Assembly (NCBI GenBank): GCA_030747075.1
Contig: JASLLL010000005.1
Location: forward strand, 48,216-112,215
Direction of reading: 5' to 3'
Length of the DNA stretch: 64,000 nucleotides
Origin: Gemmatimonadota bacterium
Lineage (GTDB): Bacteria; ARS69
Below the pieces are notes generated by a model. The model saw only the letters and a program-made list of their open reading frames with translations, was not told the DNA's origin and did not search any database. Each line of letters starts with the position of its first letter. Position 1 is the first letter of the stretch. Made by a program: the position numbers and the translations under genes. This document shows positions 49,858-59,200 of the stretch, piece by piece.

Positions 49858-51222
49858 ATGATTCACACGGACATACTCGACCTCGTGGGGAACACTCCCC
49901 TCCTGCGCCTGGGCACAATCCCGCGTGAGGGCGACGCCGAGATCATCGTCAAGCTGGAGTCCTTCAATCCGGGCGGCAGCGTCAAAGACCGCATCGCGGT
50001 CCGCATCGTGGACGACGCCGAGGAGAAGGGGCTTCTGAAGCCCGGCGGCACGGTCGTGGAAGCCACCAGCGGAAACACGGGCGCCGGACTGGCGCTGGTC
50101 TGCCTTCGCAGAGGATACCGGGCCATCCTCGTCATGCCGGACAAGATGTCGCAGGAGAAGATCCGCTATCTGAAAGCGCTCGGAGCTCAAGTGGTCATCA
50201 CACCCACGGCGGTCCCTCCGGATGACCCGAGAAGCTACTACTCCGTTTCCAGCCGCATTGCGGAGAGTACGCCCAACGCCATCCTCGCCAACCAGTACTT
50301 CAACCCGGTGAACCCGGAGACCCACTACCGTTCAACCGGGCCGGAAATCTGGGAGCAGACCGATGGCAAGCTCGACTACTTCGTCACGGGCATGGGAACC
50401 GGCGGGACCATCACCGGAACGGCGCGCTTTCTCAAGGAGATGAATCCCGGGATCCAGATTGTCGGCGCGGACATCGAGGGTTCCATACTGGAGGAGTACT
50501 TCCGAACGGGTGAGATCGGCGATTCACACCCTTATCTGGTCGAAGGCATCGGCGAAGACATGGTCCCCGGAACGCTCTCCATGGACAACATCGACGACAT
50601 CATCACGGTGTCGGACCGGGACTCCTTCATCATGGCCCGGCGACTCATGCGCGAGGAGGGACTCTTCGTGGGCGGGTCATCCGGGACGGCTGTCGCGGTG
50701 GCCGCGCAGCTGGCTTCCCGGATCGGCGCGGACAAGCGAATCGTCGTGCTGATCCCCGACCACGGAGACCGCTACCTCTCCACATTCCACGGCGACGAGT
50801 GGATGATCGAGATGGGCTTCATGGACCCCGATTCACTCACCACCGCAGAGGTTCTCGCGGCCAAGCCGAACGCTCCCACCGGACTCGTGCAGGCGACGCC
50901 CGACGAGACCGTGCGGGAAGCGCTGGAGCGAATGCGCGGGACGGGCGTTTCTCAGGTCCCGGTGATCGACAAAGGCCGCGCCGTGGGGTCTCTCGAAGAA
51001 GCCCTGGTCATGGGATGCGTACTGGACAACGCGTCGATCCTGGAGGAACGCGTCTCCACAGTCATGGGCGACGCCTTCCCGGAGGTCGCGTCCACCGAAC
51101 CCGCCGAATCCGTACTTCACCATCTCTCGGAGCGACGCGCCGCGGTCCTGGTGAAGGCGAGCGGTAACGAGTTCTCCGGCATTCTCACCCGTTTCGACTT
51201 CCTCAAGTTCATTCACGCCTGA
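49858..51222 (+). CDS. cbs: Cystathionine beta-synthase
   Basis: Condenses homocysteine with serine (or O-acetylserine) to cystathionine, first step of reverse transsulfuration. The 454 residues hold a fold II PLP domain with SFNPGGSVKDRIAVRIV (Schiff-base Lys near 44), EATSGNTGAGLALVC and the GMGTGGTITGTARFLKE phosphate loop. A C-terminal pair of CBS modules begins near residue 335 (LVQATPDETVREALERMRGT ... STEPAESVLHHLSERRAAVL). That regulatory tail, plus the following gamma-lyase gene 14 bases away, favours CBS over cysteine synthase. No N-terminal haem-binding segment is seen. GGAGGGGG lies before the ATG. The two CBS motifs may bind SAM or an adenine nucleotide. Confidence 0.92.
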   Translation: MIHTDILDLVGNTPLLRLGTIPREGDAEIIVKLESFNPGGSVKDRIAVRIVDDAEEKGLLKPGGTVVEATSGNTGAGLALVCLRRGYRAILVMPDKMSQEKIRYLKALGAQVVITPTAVPPDDPRSYYSVSSRIAESTPNAILANQYFNPVNPETHYRSTGPEIWEQTDGKLDYFVTGMGTGGTITGTARFLKEMNPGIQIVGADIEGSILEEYFRTGEIGDSHPYLVEGIGEDMVPGTLSMDNIDDIITVSDRDSFIMARRLMREEGLFVGGSSGTAVAVAAQLASRIGADKRIVVLIPDHGDRYLSTFHGDEWMIEMGFMDPDSLTTAEVLAAKPNAPTGLVQATPDETVREALERMRGTGVSQVPVIDKGRAVGSLEEALVMGCVLDNASILEERVSTVMGDAFPEVASTEPAESVLHHLSERRAAVLVKASGNEFSGILTRFDFLKFIHA

Positions 51223-51236
51223 CACAGGATACCGCC

Positions 51237-52382
51237 ATGGGATTCTCCACCGACGCAATCCACGCCGGGCAACGACCCGACCCGACAACCGGCGCCATCA
51301 TCACTCCCATCTATCAGACCTCCACATATGTTCAGGACAGCATTGCGTGTCACAAAGGCTATGAGTACTCCCGCACGGAGAACCCCACGCGCGAAGCCTA
51401 CGAGGCCAATGTCGCCACGCTGGAAGGCGCGCGGCACGGGATCGCGTTCGGATCGGGAATGGCGGCTATTGACGCCATCGGATCGTTGCTGGATGCGGGC
51501 GACCACCTTCTTCTCACCGACGATGTCTACGGCGGCACATTCCGCCTCTTCGACAAGGTCCGCCGACGCTTCGGACTCTCCTTCGACCGCGTGGACACGA
51601 CCGACCTTGCGGCCGTCCGCGACGCCATCCGTCCGGAGACCCGTATGCTCTTTGCCGAGTCCCCGACGAATCCCACGCTGCGCATCTCCGACCTGAGAGC
51701 TCTTGCGGATCTCTGTCACGAGAAGAACATGCTGCTGGCCGTGGACAACACCTTCATGACTCCCTTTTTCCAGAGACCGTTCGAGCTCGGCGCGGATCTC
51801 GTGGTCCATTCCGCAACCAAGTACCTCGGCGGACACAGCGACACGATCGGCGGGATCGTTCTCGCTCAGGACGATGCGCTGGAGGAACGCATCCGCTTCC
51901 TCCAGAAGTCGGTGGGTGCGGTGCCGGGTCCGCTGGACTGCTGGCTGATCCTGCGCGGGACGAAGACGCTCGCCGTGCGCATGGAACGCCACGAATCCAA
52001 TGCACGGGAGATCGCTTCGCGGCTGGACTCGCACGATGCCGTGTCCCGCACGCTCTATCCCGGACTCCCGAACCACCCCGGGCACGACCTGGCCACTCGG
52101 CAGATGTCCGGGTACGGCGCCATGATCTCCTTCGATGTGGGTTCCCGGGAATGCGCGCGCACGCTCCTGGAATCGCTCTCGATCTTCGCGCTGGCGGAGA
52201 GCCTTGGCGGAGTGGAGAGCCTCGTCTCGGCGCCGGGCGAAATGACGCACGCCTCGGTTCCGGAGGAGGCGCGTCTCGCCATGGGAATCACGCCGGGATT
52301 CGTTCGGCTCTCGGTCGGGATCGAGGATCTGGAAGATCTCTGGGAGGACCTTGAGCGCGGCTTCTCGCAGATGAAGGGCTAG
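51237..52382 (+). CDS. metB: Cystathionine gamma-lyase / gamma-synthase family enzyme
   Basis: Fold I PLP enzyme of the Cys/Met metabolism family, 381 residues. Landmarks are YQTSTYVQ, KGYEYSRTENPTREAYE, the AFGSGMAAIDAIGSLL phosphate loop, AVDNTFMTPFF and VVHSATKYLGGHSDTIGGIV with the Schiff-base Lys near 204. The C-terminus has SLGGVESLVSAPGEMTHASV and RLSVGIEDLEDLWEDL. In tandem with cystathionine beta-synthase it most likely cleaves cystathionine to cysteine, 2-oxobutyrate and ammonia, completing homocysteine-to-cysteine conversion. Gamma-synthase activity on O-acylhomoserine is not excluded. The start lies 14 bases after cbs, with ACAGGATA as a weak ribosome site, so they form one operon. 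Confidence 0.92.
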   Translation: MGFSTDAIHAGQRPDPTTGAIITPIYQTSTYVQDSIACHKGYEYSRTENPTREAYEANVATLEGARHGIAFGSGMAAIDAIGSLLDAGDHLLLTDDVYGGTFRLFDKVRRRFGLSFDRVDTTDLAAVRDAIRPETRMLFAESPTNPTLRISDLRALADLCHEKNMLLAVDNTFMTPFFQRPFELGADLVVHSATKYLGGHSDTIGGIVLAQDDALEERIRFLQKSVGAVPGPLDCWLILRGTKTLAVRMERHESNAREIASRLDSHDAVSRTLYPGLPNHPGHDLATRQMSGYGAMISFDVGSRECARTLLESLSIFALAESLGGVESLVSAPGEMTHASVPEEARLAMGITPGFVRLSVGIEDLEDLWEDLERGFSQMKG

Positions 52383-52388
52383 CCGGAA

Positions 52389-52676
52389 TCAGACGCGTCC
52401 GGAGTGTTCCTCACGCGCCGTTTCCCGCTGTGTCGGCTTCGTCGCCTGCCCGGGCCGGCGCGATGCATCCGCCACCGTGAGGTTGTGCGCCTCCGTCCAT
52501 GTCAGGCCGCCGGTGGGAACCGTGCTCTGGCGGCCCCTCCCGGTCACGGCGCCCGGCAGCCCCTCTTCAAAGAGGCCGTCGCGCACTTCCGCGATCCGGT
52601 TTACGGCGCAGAAACGGCCGACCACGATCCCAAGCGCCAGATATGCGGTGACTCCTGCAAGAATCCAGACGAACAA
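52389..52676 (-). CDS. Putative small membrane protein (TTG start)
   Basis: A candidate 95-residue protein, convergent with metB and downstream of recD2. The first 25 residues, after a TTG start preceded by CGGGGGGTGG, form one clear hydrophobic span (FVWILAGVTAYLALGIVVG). The remainder is hydrophilic, with VNRIAEVRDGLFEEG and a basic Thr/Arg-rich tail (ATKPTQRETAREEHSGRV). I recognise no family. The frame is open beyond the TTG, but those codons are not protein-like. The span with charges only on one side suggests an N-terminal anchor with a cytoplasmic tail. It may simply be an open frame in GC-rich DNA. Confidence 0.4.
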   Translation of the reverse strand: MFVWILAGVTAYLALGIVVGRFCAVNRIAEVRDGLFEEGLPGAVTGRGRQSTVPTGGLTWTEAHNLTVADASRRPGQATKPTQRETAREEHSGRV

Positions 52677-52753
52677 TGCCCACCCCCCGTGAAAGTGCGA
52701 CTTCTCACAAGGGGGATCGGCACAAGAGCGTCCGGAACTGAGGAAAAGCCGTT

Positions 52754-54949
52754 CTATGCGGGGAGGTCCCCGCGAATGCGCTTTGCCAGCGTCGTACGGC
52801 GACCCGCCGCGCGCCCCGGGCGGTTCGCCAGTTCCAGCGCACGCCGACTGCCCACCAGGATCACTCCCTGGCGCGCACGCGTGATCGCGGTGTAGAACAG
52901 CCTCCGCTCCAGAAGGATGGCATGCTGCGTGGCGAGCGGGATCACGACCCATTGGTACTCGCTGCCCTGCGACTTGTGGATCGTGATGGAGTACGCGAGC
53001 GCCACCTGATCCCAGTCCGCCGGAGGGATCTCCACCGATTCATCAAAGAGGACGCGCATGCCCCCGCCTTCCTCCGCGACGGCTTCCACACGCCCGATCT
53101 CGCCGTTGAAGACATTGCGCTGGTAGTCGTTCTTCAGCTGGATCACCCGATCCCCGACGCGGAACTCTCTTCCGATGGCCTTCGAGGGGCGCCCCCCCGG
53201 ATTCAGGTCCTGTTGAAGGGCACGGTTCAGCTCGTTCGCGCCAGCCTCTCCCTTGTACATCGGCACGAGAACCTGCACATCCCGGATGGGGTCCACGCCT
53301 TCTTCCTTCGGCAGGAACTCCGACACAATCCGGCGCACCTCGGCAGCCGTGGAAGCCGGGTCCTGTCGTTCCACCCAGACGAAGTCTCCCTCGCCCGGCG
53401 CGGCAAACTCCAACTTCTCTCCCCGGAGAATCCGGTGCGCGTTCTCCACGATCCCGCTCCGCTCCCCCTGACGAAAGATGCGCGTGAGCCGCGCAGCCGG
53501 AACGCAACCGCTCCTCAGCAAATCACGCAGCACCTCGCCGGGACCGACCGACGGCAACTGGTCCGCGTCCCCGACGAGCACCAGTCGCGAAGACTCCGGC
53601 AACGCTCGAAGAAGACTGTCGAAGAGGTGCAGGTCCACCATAGAGGTTTCGTCCACCAGTAGAACATCGGCTTCAAGCGGATTGGACTCGTCCCGGCCGA
53701 AGATCCCCATGGACGGGTCGAAGCCCAGCAGGCGATGGATGGTGGAAGCCTCGCGCCCCGTGGTCTCGCTCAGACGGCGCGCGGCCCGCCCCGTGGGCGC
53801 GGCAAGAAGCAGGCGCAGCCCATGCCCTTCGAACAGGTCCAGGAGGAACCGGGTCAGCGTGGTCTTTCCCGTGCCGGGGCCGCCCGTGATCACCAGCACA
53901 TTGCGCTCATGCGCCAGGCGAAGCGCTTCGATCTGGTCGGCGGAGAGTTCCAGCGCGTGAATACTCTGGAGGCTGCGGAGAGCGGCCTCATCGAGCGTGA
54001 GGCAATCTTCCTCCAGCGCGCTCTCCTGCAGCGCAGTCAGAATCCGGGCGGCACGAGTCTCCGCGAGATGCAGACCGACCGTGTAAAGGCGATCCTCCTC
54101 GCGAACGACTCGACCCGACTTCACCGCCGTCTCCACTCCCTCCTCCACCGGTACGATGTCCACCTCCAGAAGACCGGCCGTCTTTCGAACCAGTTCATCC
54201 GCCGGCAGGTAGACTTCTCCCACTTCCGCCGATCGCCCCAGGACATGCTCAATGCCCGCCGCCACTCTCGCCGGAGATTCCGGCTTCACTCCGAGGCTCC
54301 GGGCAAGCGCATCCGCACGCACGAAGCCGATGCCCCAGATGTCACGGGCCAGCCGATAGGGCTCCTCGCGAACCACGGTCAGCGCCGAGTCCCCGTACCG
54401 GTCGTGTATGCGCGCCGCATACCGCGCGCCCAGTCCGTTTCTCTCCAGAAGCATGGTGAGGTTTCGAAGGCGTGCATGCCTACGCACTCCGTCGGCCAGC
54501 GCGCGAGCCTTCGCCACCGAGATCCCGGAAACTTCCGTGAGCTTGCCCGGATGGTGGTCGATGACATCCAGCGTGTCCGTGCCGAAACGCTCCACGATCC
54601 GCTCCGCCAGTCGCGGGCCGATTCCTTCCGCCAGACCCGCCCCGAGGTACCGGGCAATGGCCGCACAATCCTCCGGCCTTCTGAACTCCACGCGCTCCAC
54701 CTGAATCTGCGCACCGAACTTCGCGTGTTCCGTCCACTGGCCGCCCATGCGCACGCGCTCCCCCACTGTCAAGGGAGGCATCTTCCCGACCACCGCGACG
54801 GTTCGTTCATCATCTTCCGGGGCGATGCGAGCGACCGTGTAGCCGGTCTCCTCGCTGCGATAGGTGATCCGGGCCACCGTTCCTTCCACTTCCACGGCAC
54901 CCTGCCTTCGCGAGGCGAAGAGATCCGCCTCGGGTTTGTTCCTGGGCAT
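52754..54949 (-). CDS. recD2: RecD2 / RecD-like helicase (superfamily 1B)
   Basis: ATP-dependent 5'-3' DNA helicase of the RecBC-independent RecD2 family, 731 residues. The N-terminal third has an OB-like region (VEVEGTVARITYRSEETGYT) and tandem helix-hairpin-helix motifs (LGAGLAEGIGPRLAERIVER). Helicase motifs are I GGPGTGKTTLTRFL (about 358), II LLVDETSMVD, III LVLVGDADQLPSVGPGEVL, V/VI AYSITIHKSQGSEY and FYTAITRARQGVIL. The ATG at 54949 with GGGGAGGA before it is chosen because the upstream frame runs into the next gene without domain content. A GCGGGG/CCCCGC hairpin lies in its last codons (52758-52773). The role is in recombination or repair of stalled forks. Confidence 0.93.
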   Translation of the reverse strand: MPRNKPEADLFASRRQGAVEVEGTVARITYRSEETGYTVARIAPEDDERTVAVVGKMPPLTVGERVRMGGQWTEHAKFGAQIQVERVEFRRPEDCAAIARYLGAGLAEGIGPRLAERIVERFGTDTLDVIDHHPGKLTEVSGISVAKARALADGVRRHARLRNLTMLLERNGLGARYAARIHDRYGDSALTVVREEPYRLARDIWGIGFVRADALARSLGVKPESPARVAAGIEHVLGRSAEVGEVYLPADELVRKTAGLLEVDIVPVEEGVETAVKSGRVVREEDRLYTVGLHLAETRAARILTALQESALEEDCLTLDEAALRSLQSIHALELSADQIEALRLAHERNVLVITGGPGTGKTTLTRFLLDLFEGHGLRLLLAAPTGRAARRLSETTGREASTIHRLLGFDPSMGIFGRDESNPLEADVLLVDETSMVDLHLFDSLLRALPESSRLVLVGDADQLPSVGPGEVLRDLLRSGCVPAARLTRIFRQGERSGIVENAHRILRGEKLEFAAPGEGDFVWVERQDPASTAAEVRRIVSEFLPKEEGVDPIRDVQVLVPMYKGEAGANELNRALQQDLNPGGRPSKAIGREFRVGDRVIQLKNDYQRNVFNGEIGRVEAVAEEGGGMRVLFDESVEIPPADWDQVALAYSITIHKSQGSEYQWVVIPLATQHAILLERRLFYTAITRARQGVILVGSRRALELANRPGRAAGRRTTLAKRIRGDLPA

Positions 54950-55038
54950 GCGCGAGTCCTCCCCGGAGAGCATTCTGGCCCCCCGTGGGTACCACGCACG
55001 CGCCTCGGGGGCAACGGGCATGCTGGTGGTTCCGTGGG

Positions 55039-55068
55039 AAAACCCCCGCAAGATCAGGCGAGCGGGGG
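55039..55068 (-). terminator. Rho-independent terminator of the sigma-factor gene
   Basis: On the minus strand CCCCCGC (55068-55062), a 12-base loop and GCGGGGG (55049-55043), followed at once by TTTT (55042-55039). The sigma gene's TGA stop (55056-55054) lies in the loop and its last codons in the stem. This is one of the clearest terminators in the window and separates the sigma gene from recD2. Confidence 0.85.
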
Positions 55069-55965
55069 CACAGACGCGCCATCCTCGTACCGGCGGGCGA
55101 TCTCCCGGAGCTTCACGAGACACCGATTCTGGATCTGGCGCACACGCTCCCGGGTCACGCCGATGTGCATTCCGGTCTTCTCGAGCGACAGCGGTTCCTG
55201 CCCGTCCAGACCGAACCGGAAGTTGAGGATCCTGCGCTCCCGTTCGTCCAGCGAGGAGAGAAGAATGTCCAGACGCCGCCGGGCAAGTTCCGATCCCGCG
55301 GAGTCCTCGGGCGACTGCAGACTCCCGTCGGGGACGAGGTCGTGCAGGCAGAGCTCCCCGTCCGCGCCCAGCGGTCCGTCCATGGAGAGAGTGCTTCGCG
55401 AGAGGCGCGCAAGTCGGTCCACCTTCGGCAATGGCAGCCCCAGCGCGTGGGCCACATCCTCCCGCGTGTGCCGGCCCTCCCCCTCTTGTGCCAGGTCCCG
55501 CTCCACCCGAAGATAGCGCCGGAGATCCTGCACGACATTCGCCGGGATGCGAACCGTGCGACTGTGGTTTGCCAGCGACCGTGTGATGGCTTGCCGAATC
55601 CACTTGGAAGCGTAGGTCGAGAACCGAAAGCCGAGCTCGGGGTCGAAGTACTCCGTCGCCTTGATCAGCCCCAGATTCCCTTCACCGATCAGATCCGGAA
55701 GCGCGATTCCCATGCCCTGGTAGCGGCGCGCGATCGACACCACCAGGCGGAGGTTGGACGCGATGAACTTCTCCTTGGAACGCGCACACCCCTTTGAGGC
55801 GGCCCGAGCCAGCCGACACTCCTCCTCCCGCGTCAGGAGGCGCGCCCGACTGATGGCCTCCAGGTACGCACCCATCGTGTCCCGGGATGAAGCCGCCGTC
55901 GGACTCGGCGCAGCCCGCCGCGTGGCTCTTCCATTCCCAGCGCGCTCGCTTTGACCTGTTTCCAT
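55054..55965 (-). CDS. RNA polymerase sigma factor, sigma-70 family (group 2/alternative)
   Basis: A 303-residue sigma-70-family factor without region 1.1. Region 1.2 starts near DTMGAYLEAISRARLLTREE. Region 2 has FIASNLRLVVSIARRYQGMG, LPDLIGEGNLGLIKATEYFD (core binding) and GFRFSTYASKWIRQAITR (-10 reading). Region 3 follows, and region 4 ends in GVTRERVRQIQNRCLVKLRE (-35 reading). Size and region 1.2 resemble RpoS-, HrdB-like or stress sigma factors rather than the housekeeping one. The ATG has GGGAGG seven bases before it. A near-consensus sigma-54 promoter lies just upstream and the sigma-54 activator gene precedes it, so its synthesis is probably controlled by that regulator. Confidence 0.93.
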   Translation of the reverse strand: METGQSERAGNGRATRRAAPSPTAASSRDTMGAYLEAISRARLLTREEECRLARAASKGCARSKEKFIASNLRLVVSIARRYQGMGIALPDLIGEGNLGLIKATEYFDPELGFRFSTYASKWIRQAITRSLANHSRTVRIPANVVQDLRRYLRVERDLAQEGEGRHTREDVAHALGLPLPKVDRLARLSRSTLSMDGPLGADGELCLHDLVPDGSLQSPEDSAGSELARRRLDILLSSLDERERRILNFRFGLDGQEPLSLEKTGMHIGVTRERVRQIQNRCLVKLREIARRYEDGASVPPLA

Positions 55966-55993
55966 GTCGCACCCTCCCTTTGCGGAACTCTTC

Positions 55994-56008
55994 GCATGGA
56001 GCGTGCCA
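55994..56008 (-). promoter_or_regulatory. Near-consensus sigma-54 promoter upstream of the sigma-factor gene
   Basis: On the minus strand TGGCACGCTCCATGC (56008-55994) matches the sigma-54 consensus TGGCACN5TTGC at all but one position (A in place of the first T of TTGC). The GG and GC dinucleotides are twelve bases apart, as required. The start would fall near 55982, leaving 17 bases that contain the GGGAGG ribosome site of the ATG at 55965. Confidence 0.7.
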
Positions 56009-56066
56009 GTACCCGTCCCGCTCGCGTCTCACCGCGCAGGCGACCGATTCAGGCGGCCACGCCGGG

Positions 56067-56200
56067 GTTCACGCCACCGAAGCGAATGCTCATGTCCACG
56101 GGACGACCCGCGCAGATTGCGCACGAGGTTCACACTTCAGCCCGGAGCGCGCCCACGGCATGCCACGCGACCGTCTCCGGGCGGGAAGGAAGTTCACGCC
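56067..56200 (-). repeat. Three regularly spaced GTTCAC repeats, possible activator-binding sites
   Basis: GTTCACGCC at 56067-56075, GTTCACACT at 56128-56136 and GTTCACGCC at 56192-56200 (plus-strand reading) share the form RRGTTCACRC. They are 61 and 64 bases apart, close to six helical turns, and centred about 90, 150 and 215 bases upstream of the predicted sigma-54 start. That is the usual place for enhancer sites. A fourth copy, GTTCACTCC, lies at 59376-59384, just before the activator gene. Confidence 0.5.
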
Positions 56201-56251
56201 GGATCGCGTCTGGATGTGAAGGAAGTGGCCACCTGGGAGTGATCTCCGCGA

Positions 56252-59200
56252 TCAGAGCGGGATGTGGTAGCGGCCGATCTTGTTCAGGAGTCCCCGCCGG
56301 CTGATCCCAAGGAGGCGCGCGGCCTGGGAGCGGTTCCCCCCCGTCTTCTGAAGCGCCTTCGACACCATGTCCCGCTCCAGTGCTTCCACCACACTCGGCA
56401 GCGTGCGCTTCCCGTCCGGAGACAACACCCGCCCCGGCAAATCCGGAGGGCGAAGTTCCCGCGAGAGCTCACCCGCCTCCACCACGGAACCCGGCTCCCC
56501 CGTGGCCACGATGCGTTCCACCTCGTGCTGGAGATCCCTCACATTCCCCGGCCAGTCGTGCGCGACCAGAAGACTCATGGCGTCTGAAGAGATGCGCGGC
56601 GGGGGATCGCCCTGCCTCGTGGCATACCGCTTGAGGAAGTGATCCACCAGAAGCGGCACATCTTCTCTTCGCTCACGAAGCGGCGGGATGTCGATGGAGA
56701 TCACTCGAAGCCGATAGTACAGGTCTTCGAGGAACCGGCTCTTCTCCACGCGGGTCCGCAGATCTCGATTCGAGGCGCACAGAATCCGTGCGTCGATCGC
56801 GATCACTTCGCTGGACCCGACCGGACGAATCTCACCGCGATCGACCACCCGCAGTAGTCGCTGCTGAAAGCCACGGCCCGTCTTGTCGATTTCGTCGAGG
56901 AATACGGTCCCTCCCGACGCCTGCTCAAAGAGCCCGGTCTTGTCCCGCCCGGCGTCCGTGAACGCACCCTTCACATGGCCGAAGAGTTCGCTCTCGAGCA
57001 CGGACCGGGATATGGCGGCACAGTTGATGGTCACAAAGGGCGCGTCCCGCCTGGCCGAGGAAGCATGGATGGCTCGCGCAAGGAGTTCCTTGCCCGTCCC
57101 CGTCTCTCCCTGGAGGAGGACGGTGGACTCGTTCGAGCGGATCTTCTCGATCAGTTCGATGATCTCCAGCATTCTTCGGCTCTGCGTGAGGATCCCGTGG
57201 AAGCCATCCCGCCCCGTAAGACGCCGGCGCAGCATGAGGTTCTCCCGACGCACCGCTTCCAGACGCATTTCCTGCACCGCCATCGCAGCCGTCGCGGCAA
57301 AGCCCACCACAAAATCAATCTCCGACTGCCGGAAGTCACCGGCCTCCCGGCTTCGAGCCACATGGACTCCGCCCAGGAACTCCTCTTCCGAGAAGAGGGG
57401 CATGAACAGAATGGAGCCGGTATCCTCCAGTTCTTCGGGCGGCAGTTTCTCGAACCGGGAATCCACGGACGGGTTCGTGGAGACCAGCGGCCGTGGCCCG
57501 AAACTACCATTGCCTTCCAGCGCGACCACCTGCCGCACGATGCGCGCGCACTCTTTCTCACTCTTCGAACTTCCCGCGGCGGGCGACCACTCCGTGGTGT
57601 CCTGCCCGCGCAAGAGCAGCACCGCACTCGACGCGACGAGTCTCTCCTTCAGCGTCGTCTCCATGACGCTAACGCGCGCGGAGGAATCCTCCGCAGCGCA
57701 TACCCGACCGACCGCATCATTCAGTACGGCCAGGTCGTTTCGCTCCGTGAGGGACTCATCCTCCAGTCGGCGATCGATGTCGCGGTGAAGGCGCCGCACG
57801 GCCATCCGATCCTCTTCATCCCCCACGCGATCCAAGAGCGCCATGGCCTGCCGCAGGTGCCCGCGCGCATCTCCGGTGGGTTCGGTGAGCACGGTCTCCA
57901 GTCTTGCCAGAGTCAGGTAGGCACAACCGGCCTCGTAGCTGGCTCCCATGTGGTCGAACAACGCCACGGCTTCCCGCAGATCAGCGCCCGCCTGATCCAG
58001 ATCCAGAATGTTCTCCACACGGAATGCCGCGAACTCCAGACGCGTCACGGCCAGTTCGTATGGGCTGCCAAACCGTCGCTGAATCTCCAGAGACTCACGG
58101 TAAGACCCGGCGGCGGCGGGGATGTCTCCATCCATCGCCGCAAGACGCGCGGCAAGGCGACGAAGCGCTCCCGCCTCCGAGTTCTCCCCGAGGCCCGCTG
58201 AGACGGCCTCGGCCTCCGTGAGAAGAGCTTGCGCCGCCGCACCGTTTCCACAGTGCGACTCCAGATCCGCCTGCCTGCGAAGCACCTCCAGGACCAGGTC
58301 GCCCAGGGGCGCGAGCCTTCGCGCGGATGCCAGTGCACCCTGATAGATCCCCCGAGCCCTCTCGTGTTCTTCGAGTGCGACAGCCAGATCTCCGCGAAAC
58401 TCCCGCGCCAGAATGACGGAGCGTGCATCCCCCAGCTGACCCGCGATCTTCTCCGCGCGCGAATAGAACTGCTCCGCCACCTCCCAGTTCCTTCGGTGCC
58501 GGTGGTAGTTTCCAAGATTCAGGCAGGCTGTACCGATCTCCAGGCGATTGCCGATCCCCTCCAGCGTGCGAAGCGCCCTCTCCCACTGGGCGCGGGCCGT
58601 CTCCCAGTTCCCCAGATGAAACTCGACCAGCCCGATGTTGTTGAGTGACCACCCCACGCGCAGGGTGTCGCCCACTTCCTCAAAGACGGCGAGGCTCTTC
58701 AGCAAGTGGCCTCGTGCATGGGTCCAGCGACCCCGGTTCTTCTCCATGAGGCCCAGGTTGTTCAGGCTGTCCGCCATGCCGGGCCGGTCTCCGGCCTCGC
58801 GGAAGAGCGTCAGCGCAGACTCAAACGAGAACGCGGCCGCATCCCAGTCTCCCCGGCGCAGGGCAATGATCCCGCGGCACTTTTGTCCGTGGGCCATCTG
58901 CGTCATGGTCTTTGTGTCGAGGAATGCGGACGCCGCCTCGTCGAGACACTCTTCCGCCGCGTCGTAGTCTCCGAGCCTTGTCAGCGCGTAGGCTCTCTCA
59001 TTGAGGATGCGAAGGCGTTCCGGACCCCCCTCCGTTGGGTCCATGGATGCCTTCGCTCGATCCAGAAGTTCCAGTGCACCCGTGCAGTCGCCGCTTTGGC
59101 TGCGACACCGCGCGGCCTCCACCAGAATCCTCGCGACCTCCCCGGGCGGTGCGCCCGCCTCTCTCATTCCGGATAGAATCCGGTCGAAGTAGCCCAGTGC

